From: Lysobacter enzymogenes
GTDB taxonomy: Bacteria; Pseudomonadota; Gammaproteobacteria; Xanthomonadales; Xanthomonadaceae
Assembly: GCF_023617245.1 (NCBI RefSeq)
Contig: NZ_CP067396.1
Span: forward strand, 3,658,001 to 3,722,000
Reading direction: 5' to 3'
DNA: 64,000 nt
The stretch's first letter is position 1. The number at the start of each line of letters is the position of its first letter. A program made the position numbers and the translations under genes. Below the pieces are notes generated by a model, which had not been told where the DNA came from, did no database searches, and worked only from the letters and a program-made list of their open reading frames with translations. This document shows, in pieces, positions 9,331-17,640 of this stretch.

Positions 9331-9929
9331 TGCAGTCCATGGCCTCCGCCGCGCCGGCGCTGGCGTTCCCGCCGCGCGCCGAACGCACGGACCTCCCCGC
9401 GCCCCCGGAGGGGCGCGGGGACGGCTTCGACCTGCCCGCATCGCTGAGCGAACGCGGGATCGGCCTGCGCCCGGCGCGCGCCGACGACATCGGCTGGCTG
9501 CGCGCGCTGTACCGCCAACTGCGCGCGGGCGAGTTCGCGCCGATGGGCTGGCCGCCGCAGGCGTTGGCCGCGTTCCTCGACCAGCAGTTCGCGATGCAGC
9601 ACCTGCACTACGTGCGCTACTACGAACGCGCCGACTTCCTGGTGGTGGAGCGCGAAGGCGCGCCGATCGGCCGGATCTACCTGCAGCGCGCCGCGCCGGA
9701 GCATCTGCTGGTGGACATCAGCCTGGACGCGCGCGCGCACGGCAGCGGCATCGGCGGCGGCCTGGTGCGCTGGGCCCAGCACGAAGCGCACGCGCGCGGA
9801 CGCGGCATGCGCCTGCACGTGGAACACGGCAACCACGGCGCGCGCCGGCTGTACGAGCGCCTGGGATTCGTGTTGACCGAGAACCTGCCGACCCACGCGG
9901 CGATGCGCTGGGAGTCGGACCTGCGCTGA
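9330..9929 (+). CDS. GNAT-family N-acetyltransferase
   Basis: This 199-residue protein has a Pro/Ala-rich leader of about 45 residues followed by a GNAT fold. Strand 4 and the acetyl-CoA loop appear as LLVDISLDARAHGSGIGGGLVRWA (R-x-x-G-x-G pattern), followed by GARRLYERLGF, the usual C-terminal GNAT motif. ATG at 9330 overlaps the stop of tail-collar copy 3. Its position at the end of the collar operon suggests it could acetylate a component of that system. The acceptor is unknown. Confidence 0.8.
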   Translation: MQSMASAAPALAFPPRAERTDLPAPPEGRGDGFDLPASLSERGIGLRPARADDIGWLRALYRQLRAGEFAPMGWPPQALAAFLDQQFAMQHLHYVRYYERADFLVVEREGAPIGRIYLQRAAPEHLLVDISLDARAHGSGIGGGLVRWAQHEAHARGRGMRLHVEHGNHGARRLYERLGFVLTENLPTHAAMRWESDLR

Positions 9930-10088
9930 GTCCCGTCGCGACGGCGGGCGACTCGCTGCGTGCGCCGTCGGCGCCGCGGCGGATTTCGGCCGCGCGGAAA
10001 CGATTCGAAGCGTGCGGCGCGCGATCCCACGGCGCGCGGACGCGACGCCGAACCGAGCCCGCGCCGACCCGCGCGGGCGCTTGCCGGC

Positions 10089-10382
10089 TTAGTTGAATAC
10101 GGCCTGGTAGAGGAAGCCCTCGCGCTCGCGCGCGACCGGGACCAGGAAGATGCCGACCTCGCCGATCGAGGCGTGGCGCATCGGATAGATCTGCTGCGGG
10201 AACAGGAACGCAGAGGCGTTGCGGAACAGCAGCGAGAACGGCACCCGTCCCGCCATCGGCTGCGGCTGGGTGCTCAGCGCGCGCGCCTCGACCAACACGA
10301 ACGGGACTTCGCCGTCGTTGATGCGCGCGGCGTAGGTCTCGTTCACGTGCGAAGAAAAATGATCGAGCGTCAGCAGTTCCAT
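10089..10382 (-). CDS. DUF6916-like protein
   Basis: This 97-residue protein begins MELLTLDHFSSHVNETYAA and continues with GRVPFSLLFRN, FPQQIYPMRH and GEVGIFLVPV. The sequence fits the small DUF6916 family, which I recall as a frequent neighbour of tail-collar proteins. It is convergent with the acetyltransferase gene (159-bp gap). No signal peptide or catalytic motif is seen. It is probably an accessory of the collar cluster, but the function is unknown. Longer upstream in-frame codons (to 10769) are Arg-rich and cross the repeat pair, so they are rejected. Confidence 0.65.
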   Translation of the reverse strand: MELLTLDHFSSHVNETYAARINDGEVPFVLVEARALSTQPQPMAGRVPFSLLFRNASAFLFPQQIYPMRHASIGEVGIFLVPVAREREGFLYQAVFN

Positions 10383-11255
10383 CGATGCGGGCCTCCCCAA
10401 AGCCGAGGCCGCATCGTCCCTGCGACGGCGTTCGGATGCAAGCCCCCGTTGCGCGGCGTGCGAAGTCGGCCGACCGGCGGCGGCGCGCGACGCAGCGGCG
10501 CGCGCGGGACTGCGTCGGCCTGGGCGCGCTGCGCGCATTCGAGTGCATCCGAGCGCATCCGAGCGCAAAGCGTCGGGCCTGAAGGCCCTGCCACGATGGC
10601 ATTCGAAGCGTCCAGGCTTGTGTGGGAGGGCCTTCAGGCCCGACGCCTTGCGATCCGCGGCTACGCGCCTCCCGCATCGCCCGGCCCCGGCCGCCACGCC
10701 GCGCCCAGAGCGGCGCGACGGCCGGAGCCGCCGACGTCGCGGGCATCCTGCCCGCTCGACTTCCATCACTGACGAGGATGAAAGACGTCCTGTTCCTGCG
10801 GATGCGTCGCCGCGTGCGCGGTTTCGCGCCCGGCCACGCCCCGCGCGAGACCACGCCCGGCGTTACGTATTCGCCGGCGATCGCGCGAACAACCCAAGCC
10901 GGCGCGATCGCCGCGCCGATCCGTCGCCGCATGCAAGCGAGAACCGCTGCATGCGCCGGCCTAGCATCGCGTTTCGGCCCGTACCGGCCGCGGCGGCGCA
11001 GATCGATCTGCCTGCGCACGCCGCGACCGGCCGACACCGGGGAACCGCCGCCACCGCCGCGCCCTGCGCGCGACCGCGCGCTCGCTTCGGCCGTCACCAC
11101 GACGAGACGACCGGCGCAGCGTGCGCGCCAGCGCAACAGGCGCGGGCGGTGGCGGCATCGGCTCGCGCGCCTGGCGCCGGGAGCCGTCCCCTACCCCATT
11201 GCGGGGTCTTGCCGGCGCCGCCGCCTTGCGCGGCGGCGCCCGTTTCGCACGGCGG
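10383..11255. other. Long gene-poor region with one repeat pair
   Basis: About 870 bases between the DUF6916 gene and the Ig-like protein gene hold no credible coding sequence. All long frames are Arg/Pro/Ala shadows without family signatures. The repeat pair at 10564-10650 lies here. A GC hairpin at 11214-11240 lacks a T-run and is not called a terminator. Confidence 0.55.
10564..10650. repeat. Inverted-repeat pair, family A
   Basis: The left arm at 10564-10593 (core GTCGGGCCTGAAGGCCCTG) and the right arm at 10619-10647 (core GGGAGGGCCTTCAGGCCCGA) are reverse complements around a 25-bp centre. The left arm has one mismatch from the consensus (CCCTGCCAC for CCCTCCCAC). Confidence 0.85.
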
Positions 11256-11822
11256 CTACAAGGCCGCCGCGGCCGTCGCCGGCAGCGCGCGGTCGCGGAT
11301 CGCGGTCACCGCGACCATCGCTTCCGCGCTCGCGCCGCCGGCCTGCACGCGATAGGTGTAGCTGTCCACGCCGGCGAAGCCGGGATCGGGACGATAGGTC
11401 GCGCGGTCGCGCTCGATCGTGACCCGGCCGTGGCGCGGCGCCTGGACCAGGCTGTAGCGCAGCGGCGCGCCGTTGCCGACGAAACCGCGCAGCGCCACGG
11501 TCGAATCGGCGCCGTCGACGCTGTGGGTGACCAGGTCGCCCGCGCGCAGCGGTTCGAAGCGGCGCAGCTGCGCCAGCTCGCGCGCGATCGGTGCCAGCGC
11601 CGCGTCGCCGCGCGGCTGCAACGCGCGCTGGAAACGTTCGCGGTCCGCGCGCCGCTGCTCGGCGTCGTGCGCGCGCGCCTGCTGCGATGCGGCGGAGACG
11701 ACCTGGCTGAGGGAAAGGTCGAGAAGTCCATCCTTCGACTGCGGGGCGCCGATCGCGCCCGCCCCCAGCGCGATCAGCGCCAGGCTCAGCACGAGGGGCC
11801 CCTGGATACTCTTGTACGGCAT
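11256..11822 (-). CDS. Secreted protein with one cadherin/Ig-like module
   Basis: This 188-residue protein has a signal peptide (MPYKSIQGPLVLSLALIALGAGAIGA) and a helical, charged segment (residues 45-90). One module at residues 95-175 matches the cadherin-like pattern seen in the giant adhesin: PRHGRVTIERDRATYRPDPG followed by FAGVDSYTYRV. ATG 11822 has a strong AGAAGGAG ribosome site five bases upstream. The adjacent position and shared module suggest it may work with or derive from surface proteins of the adhesin type. No enzyme motif is present. Confidence 0.7.
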   Translation of the reverse strand: MPYKSIQGPLVLSLALIALGAGAIGAPQSKDGLLDLSLSQVVSAASQQARAHDAEQRRADRERFQRALQPRGDAALAPIARELAQLRRFEPLRAGDLVTHSVDGADSTVALRGFVGNGAPLRYSLVQAPRHGRVTIERDRATYRPDPGFAGVDSYTYRVQAGGASAEAMVAVTAIRDRALPATAAAAL

Positions 11823-12104
11823 GCCAACTCCTTCTGGTGGGATCTCGGGGATCGGATGATCCGAAGATTCCGGACCGCGCATCCGTGCGCGCGCCGCTTG
11901 CGCGATCGCGTCCATGGCCTGGGTCCGGACCCGTTCGCAAGCGCTTGCCGCCAACGGGAAAACATCATCGCAAGCGGGCGTCGCAGGGGCCGAGACCCGG
12001 TGCGAACGCGGTCGAAAAAAGCGATGGAAATCCGCGTGCGCGCGGTTCGCCGCGCGGTCGTTTTCGCGCTGGGACCGGGCTGTGTTTTCGCTGCGACCGG
12101 AGCG

Positions 12105-12197
12105 GAAAGCGTCGGGCCTGAAGGCCCTCCCACAAGAGCCGCAGCGGCCGCAAGTCCAGCGCTGTCGTGGGAGGGCCTTCAGGCCCGACGCTTTGCG
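12105..12197. repeat. Inverted-repeat pair, family A
   Basis: Arms at 12105-12135 (GAAAGCGTCGGGCCTGAAGG then CCCTCCCAC) and 12165-12197 (complement) surround about 30 bp. Both arms match the family consensus closely. Confidence 0.85.
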
Positions 12198-12245
12198 CTC
12201 AGGTCGCCATGAAATCCCGGCAAAAGCGCGCGTACAACCGCAACG

Positions 12246-12272
12246 AAAAAGGCCCGCCGAAGCGGGCCTTTT
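12246..12272 (-). terminator. Bidirectional-looking rho-independent terminator
   Basis: The stem GGCCCGC (12251-12257) pairs with GCGGGCC (12262-12268) around CGAA. It has AAAAA on one side and TTTT on the other, so it can end transcripts in both directions. It lies 35 bp downstream of the DUF1993 gene. Confidence 0.85.
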
Positions 12273-12306
12273 CATTCGAACTCGAATCCGGATTCGATCG
12301 GCGGAC

Positions 12307-12816
12307 TCAGTACTGCCCCATGAAATCGCGCTTGCCGATCTCCACGCCGTTGCTGCGCAGGATCGCGTAAGCGGTGGTCGCATGGAAGAAGAACTGCGGC
12401 AGGCCATAGTGCACAAGATAGTCGCGGCCGGTGAAGCGGCGCTCCTTCGGCGTGCCGGGACGCAGCACGATCTCGCGGTCGTCCGCGCCTTCGAACAGCG
12501 CCGGCTCCAGGCCGTCGAGGAAGGCGCGGGTCTTGGCGATCAACGCCTGCAGTTCGTCGAAGCCGCGCTCGCTGTCGTCGTACACCGGCACCGCGACGTC
12601 GGCCAGGCGCGCGCCGATGCCCTTGGCGAAGTCGCAGGCGATCTGGACCTGGCGCAGCAGCGGGAACATGTCGGGGAACAGGCGCGCCTGCAGGTAGGCG
12701 TCGGCGTCGATCTTGCGCTCGGCGGCGTGGGCCTGGGTGCGTTCGAGGATCGTGGACAGGCTGCCGAGCAGTTGCTGCAGCACCGGGACGCTGGCGGAGT
12801 ACATCGATACGGTCAT
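12307..12816 (-). CDS. DUF1993 family protein
   Basis: This 169-residue protein starts MTVSMYSASVPVLQQLLGSL. Its helical arrangement matches DUF1993, with FPDMFPLLRQVQIACDFAKG at about residues 48-67, a conserved FDELQALIAKT segment and the C-terminal LPQFFFHATTAYAILRSNGVEIGKRDFMG. DUF1993 proteins are cytosolic four-helix proteins related to DinB-like folds, and their biochemical role is not known. Start 12816 begins the family-like sequence. An upstream in-frame extension to 13446 overlaps soxR and is a shadow. Its own terminator follows at 12246-12272. Confidence 0.85.
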   Translation of the reverse strand: MTVSMYSASVPVLQQLLGSLSTILERTQAHAAERKIDADAYLQARLFPDMFPLLRQVQIACDFAKGIGARLADVAVPVYDDSERGFDELQALIAKTRAFLDGLEPALFEGADDREIVLRPGTPKERRFTGRDYLVHYGLPQFFFHATTAYAILRSNGVEIGKRDFMGQY

Positions 12817-12911
12817 GGCGGAACCGAAGTGGGGGGAAGGCCGACCATGATACGAGGAGCGAGCGTGGAGGAGTGAGGAGTGAGCGAAAGCTTTGGCTCG
12901 CTCCTGCGAAC

Positions 12912-13400
12912 TCATTCCTGCGCCTTCTTGCCCCGCCGCTTCGGCCGGCTCTCCTTCAACGCCGCCGCCCAGCGCTGCGCGCCGGAGCCCGCCTCGCCCC
13001 AGGCGTCGTCGGGATTGGCCAGACGGCAGCGGTCCAGCGACAGGCAGCCGCAGCCGATGCATTGGTCCAGGGTGTCGCGCATCAGGCTCAGGTGGGCGAT
13101 GCGCTGCTCCAGCTCGTCCTTCCACGCCGCCGACAGCCGGCTCCAGTCGGCGCGGTTGGGCACGCGCGAATCCGGCAGCGTGTCCAGCGCCTCGCGGATC
13201 GTCGCCAGCGGCATGCCGACGCGCTGCGCGACCCGGATCACCGCGATCCGGCGCAGCGTGTCGCGGCTGTAGCGGCGCTGGTTGCCGCCGGTGCGCACGC
13301 TGTGGATCAGGCCCTTGGCCTCGTAGAAGTGCAGCGCCGACACCGCCACGCCGGAGCGCTCGGCCACCTGCCCCACGCTCAATTCCATCGCCATGCTCAT
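12912..13400 (-). CDS. soxR: Redox-sensitive transcriptional activator SoxR
   Basis: This 162-residue MerR-family regulator has a winged helix at residues 6-75 with the SoxR-type sequence SGVAVSALHFYEAKGLI and GNQRRYSRDTLRR. The dimerisation helix follows. The [2Fe-2S] motif CIGCGCLSLDRC gives Cys114, Cys117, Cys119 and Cys125 (C-x2-C-x-C-x5-C). Oxidation of the cluster by redox-cycling compounds activates SoxR. It is divergent from an MDR oxidoreductase and MFS pump, with a palindrome in the shared promoter, which is the usual non-enteric SoxR arrangement without SoxS. ATG at 13391 or 13385 are alternative starts. Confidence 0.95.
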   Translation of the reverse strand: MSMAMELSVGQVAERSGVAVSALHFYEAKGLIHSVRTGGNQRRYSRDTLRRIAVIRVAQRVGMPLATIREALDTLPDSRVPNRADWSRLSAAWKDELEQRIAHLSLMRDTLDQCIGCGCLSLDRCRLANPDDAWGEAGSGAQRWAAALKESRPKRRGKKAQE

Positions 13401-13464
13401 GCACCGCCTCGGTCGGTCCGCGCGGCCCGGGCCGGAACTGCGGCAAAAAACCGCACGCAGGCCC

Positions 13465-13495
13465 TTGACCTCAACTTAAGTCCAGGTTCTATGCT
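13465..13495 (+). promoter_or_regulatory. SoxR-type promoter and operator
   Basis: The -35-like TTGACC (13465-13470) and -10-like TATGCT (13490-13495) are separated by 19 bp, the over-long spacer typical of MerR-family activated promoters. The spacer is occupied by the palindrome ACCTCAACTTAAGTCCAGGT (13468-13487), which resembles the enteric soxS operator. It faces the oxidoreductase gene starting at 13524. Confidence 0.75.
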
Positions 13496-13523
13496 GCTCC
13501 CCGTCCCAATCAGGCGTCAAGTC

Positions 13524-14516
13524 ATGGCCTTCCAGCGCAAGCGCGCGCCCGCGCACGATCCGCTTCCTTCCCCCCGGGTCAAGGCCGTGGTGTTCGACCG
13601 CTACGGCGCGCCGGAGGTGCTGCGCGCGATCGAACTGCCGATGCCGCAGGCCGCCGCCGGCGAAGTCCGGGTGCGGGTGCGCGCGGCCGGCGTGCGGCCC
13701 AGCGACATCGCCCTGCGCAGCGGCCTGGGCGCGCGCGCCGGCGGCCGCGGCGGCGCGCGCTTCCCGCGCCGGCTCGGCAACGAGTTCGCCGGCGTGGTCG
13801 ATCAGGTCGGCGCCGGCGTGAGCGGCTTCCAGCCCGGCGACGAAGTGATGGGCTGGGCCGCGGCGATGAGTTACGCCGAAGCGCTGACGGTGCCGGTCGA
13901 CCAGTTGGTGCACAAGCCGCACACCATGACCTGGGCGGTCGCCGGCGCCCTGCCCTCGACCGGCCAGACCGCGCACGCGGCGCTGCGCCAGCTCGAGGTC
14001 GGCGCCGGCCACACCCTGCTCATCCACGGCGCCGCCGGGGCGCTGGGCTGCGTCGCGGTGCAGTTGGCGGTGGCCTGGGGCGCGCGCGTGATCGGCACCG
14101 CCGCCCCGGCCGACCACGACTACCTGCGCACGCTCGGCGCGCAGCCGGTGGCCGACGACGACGGCGGCATCGAGCGCGTGCGCGCGCTCGCCCCCGGCGA
14201 CGTCGACGCACTGTTCGACGCCAGCGGCGACGACGGTTTCGCGCAATGGCTGCAGCGCATCGCCGCGGCGCGCGCGCTGAGCCTGTCGCCGCGCCACGGC
14301 TTGCCGGCGCTGCGCAGCCAGCGCAGCCGCGAACGTCTGGCCGAGCTGGTCGCCGTGCACCAGCGCCACGGCCTGCTGGTGCCGGTGCGCGAGATGTTCC
14401 CGCTGACCCGCGCCGCCGAGGCCCACCGCGCGGTCGAGCGCGGCCCCGCGCGCGGCAAGGTGGTGCTGATGGTGTACGAGGCCATGCCGTTGTCGCTGCT
14501 GAGGCTGAGCGCATGA
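13524..14516 (+). CDS. Medium-chain (zinc-independent) dehydrogenase / quinone oxidoreductase family
   Basis: This 330-residue MDR-superfamily protein has the GroES-like domain at residues 20-140 with KAVVFDRYGAPEVL and NEFAGVVDQVGAGV. The Rossmann domain has AGHTLLIHGAAGALGCVAVQLA (nucleotide loop G-x-A-G-x-x-G). No structural-zinc cysteine cluster is visible, so it belongs to the quinone-reductase side of the family and should use NADPH. A 17-residue extension precedes the conserved start VKAVVFDRYG. It sits under the SoxR-type promoter and overlaps the next gene by ATGA, so it is the first gene of a SoxR-controlled operon. Confidence 0.85.
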   Translation: MAFQRKRAPAHDPLPSPRVKAVVFDRYGAPEVLRAIELPMPQAAAGEVRVRVRAAGVRPSDIALRSGLGARAGGRGGARFPRRLGNEFAGVVDQVGAGVSGFQPGDEVMGWAAAMSYAEALTVPVDQLVHKPHTMTWAVAGALPSTGQTAHAALRQLEVGAGHTLLIHGAAGALGCVAVQLAVAWGARVIGTAAPADHDYLRTLGAQPVADDDGGIERVRALAPGDVDALFDASGDDGFAQWLQRIAAARALSLSPRHGLPALRSQRSRERLAELVAVHQRHGLLVPVREMFPLTRAAEAHRAVERGPARGKVVLMVYEAMPLSLLRLSA

Positions 14517-16291
14517 GCGAGCGCGGCGGCGATGCCCCGGATGCGCGCGAGCGGACGTTGTCGGGAGAGCCTGCGGAGCCGATGGGCCATGTGATCGGGT
14601 CGCAGGGCAGCGGGGCCGCAGGCTCTCCCGACAGCGTCCGCGGCGCGCCGTCTGGCGCGGACGTTTCCACCCCGGTCCCCGACGAACCCATGCTGGCGCA
14701 GCGGAGCGGACCGGCCGGGGTGGGAGCGTCCGTGCGAGGCGGTGCGCGGCGGGACGCGGCGAGCGGAACGGAAGGCATCGGGACTGAAGTCCCTCCCACA
14801 AGAGTTGCGGTCACCTTCGGTGCGGGCGAGGACGCGGCGAGCGGAGCGGAAGGCGTCGGGACTGAAGTCCCTCCCACACGCGCTGCCGTCGCTGTCGATG
14901 CGGGCGCAGACGAAACGAGCGCGGGCGTCGGGACTGAAGACACCGCCGCGCAGGGCCTGTTCGCGCCGCGTTATCGCGGGCTCACCGCCGGCGCGGTCGC
15001 GCTGGTGTCCCTGGTCGGGTTCGAGGCGCTGGCGGTGACCACGGCGATGCCGACCGTGGCGCGCGCGCTCGACGGCCTGCCGCTGTACGCGCTGGCCTTC
15101 GCCGGGACGCTGGCCGCCAGCGTGGTCGGCATGGTCGCGGCCGGACGCTGGGCCGACGCGCGCGGGCCGGCCGCGCCGCTGCGCCACGGCATCGCCTGGT
15201 TCGCGCTGGGCCTGGTCGTGGCCGGGCTGGCGCCGGCGATGGGCTGGCTGGTCGCCGGACGGGTGATCCAGGGCTTCGGCGGCGGGCTGATCTCGGTGGC
15301 GCTGTACGTGGTGGTCGGCCGGGTCTATCCGCCGGCGCTGCGGGTCAAGATCTTCGCCGCCTTCGCCGCGGCCTGGGTGCTGCCGGCGATCGTCGGTCCG
15401 GCGATCAGCGGCGCCATCGTCGAACACTTCGGCTGGCGCTGGGTGTTCCTGGCGGTGCCGGCGGTCGCGGCGCTGGCCGCGTGCTGGGTGCTGCCGGCGC
15501 TGCGCGGGCTGGGCCCGGTGGCGCAGGCCGAACCGGCACGCCGCGGCGACGCGCTGCGGCTGCCGTGGGCGCTGCTGGCCACCGCCAGCCTGCTGGCCCT
15601 GCACTACGGCGGCCAGCAACGCGGCTGGAGCGCGCTGGCGTGGCTGCTGCCGGCCGCCGCCGCGCTGATGCTCGCGGCCTCGCAGCTGCTGCCGCGCGGC
15701 GCGCTGCGCGCCGCGCGCGGCCTGCCGACCGTGGTCTCGTTGCGCGGCATCGCCGCCGGCGCCTACTTCCTCACCGAGGCCTACATTCCGCTGCTGCTGT
15801 CGTCCGAGCGCGGCCTGTCGCCGACCTGGGCCGGCGCGGCGCTGACCCTCGGCGCGATCGGCTGGTCGAGCGGCTCGTGGCTGCGCGGCCGCGATGCCCA
15901 GCCGCGGCGGCCGTGGCGCTACCTGCAGGCGGGCATGGCGATGATCGCGCTCGGCGTGGCGACGATCGCGGCGATGGCGCTGCTGCGCGCGCCGGTCGCG
16001 CTCGGCATCGCCGGCTGGATCGTCGCGGGACTGGGCATGGGCCTGATCTACCCGACCCTGTCGGTGCTGATGCTGGAGCTGTCGCCGCCGCAGGAACAGG
16101 GCCGCAACTCCTCGGCGCTGCACCTGGGCGATGCGATCTACACCGCCGCCGCGCTGGCCGCGGGCGGCTCGCTGTTCGCCGCGCTGCTGGCGCGCTCGCA
16201 CACGCTGGCCTATGTGTGCGGGTTCGCGATCGCGCTGGCGCTGGCGTTGCTGGGCCTGGCGCTGGCGGCGCGAGTGCGGGTCGCGCGGTGA
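14513..16291 (+). CDS. MFS transporter with a repeat-derived N-terminal extension
   Basis: Residues 150-592 form an MFS transporter: a first membrane segment after LFAPRYRGLTAG, motif A-like GRWADARGPAAPLRHG, GRVIQGFGGGLISVALYVVVG (antiporter-motif-like) and about 12-14 hydrophobic segments, giving a DHA2-like drug exporter. Residues 1-148 are unusual: low-complexity, with peptides GTEGIGTEVPPTR and GAEGVGTEVPPTR encoded by intergenic family-A elements (14770-14939), and a separate inverted repeat at 14552-14640. ATG 14513 overlaps the previous stop (ATGA) and favours coupling. The true start could instead be internal. Its likely role is SoxR-controlled efflux of redox-active compounds. Confidence 0.8.
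   Translation: MSERGGDAPDARERTLSGEPAEPMGHVIGSQGSGAAGSPDSVRGAPSGADVSTPVPDEPMLAQRSGPAGVGASVRGGARRDAASGTEGIGTEVPPTRVAVTFGAGEDAASGAEGVGTEVPPTRAAVAVDAGADETSAGVGTEDTAAQGLFAPRYRGLTAGAVALVSLVGFEALAVTTAMPTVARALDGLPLYALAFAGTLAASVVGMVAAGRWADARGPAAPLRHGIAWFALGLVVAGLAPAMGWLVAGRVIQGFGGGLISVALYVVVGRVYPPALRVKIFAAFAAAWVLPAIVGPAISGAIVEHFGWRWVFLAVPAVAALAACWVLPALRGLGPVAQAEPARRGDALRLPWALLATASLLALHYGGQQRGWSALAWLLPAAAALMLAASQLLPRGALRAARGLPTVVSLRGIAAGAYFLTEAYIPLLLSSERGLSPTWAGAALTLGAIGWSSGSWLRGRDAQPRRPWRYLQAGMAMIALGVATIAAMALLRAPVALGIAGWIVAGLGMGLIYPTLSVLMLELSPPQEQGRNSSALHLGDAIYTAAALAAGGSLFAALLARSHTLAYVCGFAIALALALLGLALAARVRVAR
14552..14640. repeat. Inverted-repeat pair, family C, inside coding sequence
   Basis: The left arm CGGACGTTGTCGGGAGAGCC (continuing TGCGG, 14552-14576) and right arm 14616-14640 are reverse complements apart from one base. 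The pair lies in the N-terminal codons of the MFS gene. It is a different family from A and B and is seen only here in the window. Confidence 0.85.
14770..14939. repeat. Three direct copies of family-A repeat inside a gene
   Basis: Copies at 14770-14802, 14846-14879 and a truncated one at 14921-14939 all carry GTCGGGACTGAAGTCCCTCC (first copy ATCGGG) in the same orientation. They keep the reading frame of the MFS gene, encoding GTEVPPTR twice. Elsewhere in the window this family is intergenic. Confidence 0.9.
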
Positions 16292-16306
16292 CGCGGATGG
16301 GCCCGG

Positions 16307-16395
16307 ACTGTGAGAGGGCCTTCAGGCCCGATGCGCTTGTTTCAGATCGCCGTGATCGGAACCGAAAGCGTCGGGCCTGAAGGCCCTCCCACAAC
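16307..16395. repeat. Inverted-repeat pair, family A
   Basis: Arms lie at 16307-16338 and 16361-16395, between the convergent MFS and glycosyltransferase genes. A stem formed by the two arms could end transcription from both sides, since no T-run terminator is seen here. Confidence 0.85.
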
Positions 16396-16422
16396 AGCCT
16401 GGACCTTGGGCCGCGGCGGCGC

Positions 16423-17640
16423 TCAGCGCGCGGCCTGCGCCTGCGGCTTCGACGCCGCGAGCTTGCGCGGCGCGGCCTGCGCCAGGCGCTGGTACAGCGC
16501 CACCACCTGCTCCATCAGCCCCTGCGTGCTCCAGCCGCGCGCGTCCACCGGCCCTGCCGCCGACAGCTGCGCGCGCAGTTCCGGCGAACGCAGCACCCGG
16601 CTCACGTGCGCGGCGAAGTCCTCGACGTTCTCCTCGCTGACGACCGCGCTGCGCGCGTCGCGCAGCACCGTCGCGGTGCCCATCACCGCGGTGGAGACGA
16701 TCGGCACGCCCAGCGCCATCGCCTCGATCAGCACCAGGCCCTGGGTCTCGGTCGGCGAGGCGAACACGAACGCATCGCCGGCGCGGTAGGCGTCGAGCAA
16801 GGTCGTGCGGCGGTCGAGGTTGCCGAAGAAGCGCACGTTGGCGTCGAGCCCGTACTCTTTCGACAGCCGCTTCAGCCGCTCCGCGTCGGGACCTTCGCCG
16901 GCGATGATGAACATCAGCTCGGGGAAATCCGCGACCAGCCGGCGCGCCACCTGCAGCAGGAAGGCGATGTTCTTCTCCACCGCCAGCCGGCTCACCGTCA
17001 CCAGGGTCGGGCGCGTCGCCTCGATGCCGTGCTCGACGCGGAAATGCGCGCCGTCGCCGCGCGAAAATTCGTCCAGGTCGATCCCGGTCGGCAGCACCGT
17101 CGACGGTGTGGCGATGCCGTAGCGGTCCAGCACCTCGACCATCTGCGCGGTAGGCACGATCAGGTGATCCACGCCGTGGCAGAGCATGCGCGAGAGCCGG
17201 CGCGCGACCAGCCGCAGCAGCGCCACCGGCGCCCACGGCAGGTAGTGGCCGATGTATTCCTCGAAATAGGTGTGGTAGGTCTCCACCGTCGGCCGGCCGG
17301 TGCGCTCGGCCAGGCGCACGCCCAGGCGGTGGGCCTGGAACGGGGTGTGGATGTGGATCACGTCCCAGTGCCGCTGCGCCAGTTCCGGCAGCACCCGGCG
17401 CAGCTCCGGCGCGCGGATCAGCCGGTCCTCGGGGTCGAAGAAGATCACCCGAGCCGGCAGCCGCACGATTTCGAACTCGTCGCTGTCGTGCAGTTCCTGG
17501 CCGCTGCCGGGACCGTAGTCCGGCGCCACCAGGGTCACCGCGTGGCCCATGCGCGCCAGCGACTGGGCGAAGGTGCGGATCGAGGTCGACACCCCGTTGA
17601 CCCGCGGGAAGTACACGTCCGAGAGCATCAGGATGTTCAT
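16423..17640 (-). CDS. Glycosyltransferase family 4
   Basis: This 405-residue protein has a GT-B fold. The N-terminal acceptor domain begins MNILMLSDVYFPRVNGVSTS, the typical GT4 opening with the glycine-rich loop. The donor domain has VLPTGIDLDEF, then VSRLAVEKN and the E-x7-E motif in SPTETQGLVLIEAMALGVPIV. These contact the nucleotide-sugar. Close relatives add hexoses to diacylglycerol or phosphatidylinositol-like lipids. The exact acceptor here is not known. No signal peptide or membrane segment is present. It is monocistronic, convergent with the MFS gene. Confidence 0.85.
   Translation of the reverse strand: MNILMLSDVYFPRVNGVSTSIRTFAQSLARMGHAVTLVAPDYGPGSGQELHDSDEFEIVRLPARVIFFDPEDRLIRAPELRRVLPELAQRHWDVIHIHTPFQAHRLGVRLAERTGRPTVETYHTYFEEYIGHYLPWAPVALLRLVARRLSRMLCHGVDHLIVPTAQMVEVLDRYGIATPSTVLPTGIDLDEFSRGDGAHFRVEHGIEATRPTLVTVSRLAVEKNIAFLLQVARRLVADFPELMFIIAGEGPDAERLKRLSKEYGLDANVRFFGNLDRRTTLLDAYRAGDAFVFASPTETQGLVLIEAMALGVPIVSTAVMGTATVLRDARSAVVSEENVEDFAAHVSRVLRSPELRAQLSAAGPVDARGWSTQGLMEQVVALYQRLAQAAPRKLAASKPQAQAAR

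Noticed and set aside
11214..11240. GC-rich hairpin after the Ig-like protein gene as a terminator
   Set aside because: Strong stem but no T-run on the minus strand, so rho-independent termination is not supported.
14120..16201. Long minus-strand frame of 693 codons opposite the MFS gene
   Set aside because: Arg/Gln-rich antisense shadow; the plus strand encodes clear MFS membrane segments.
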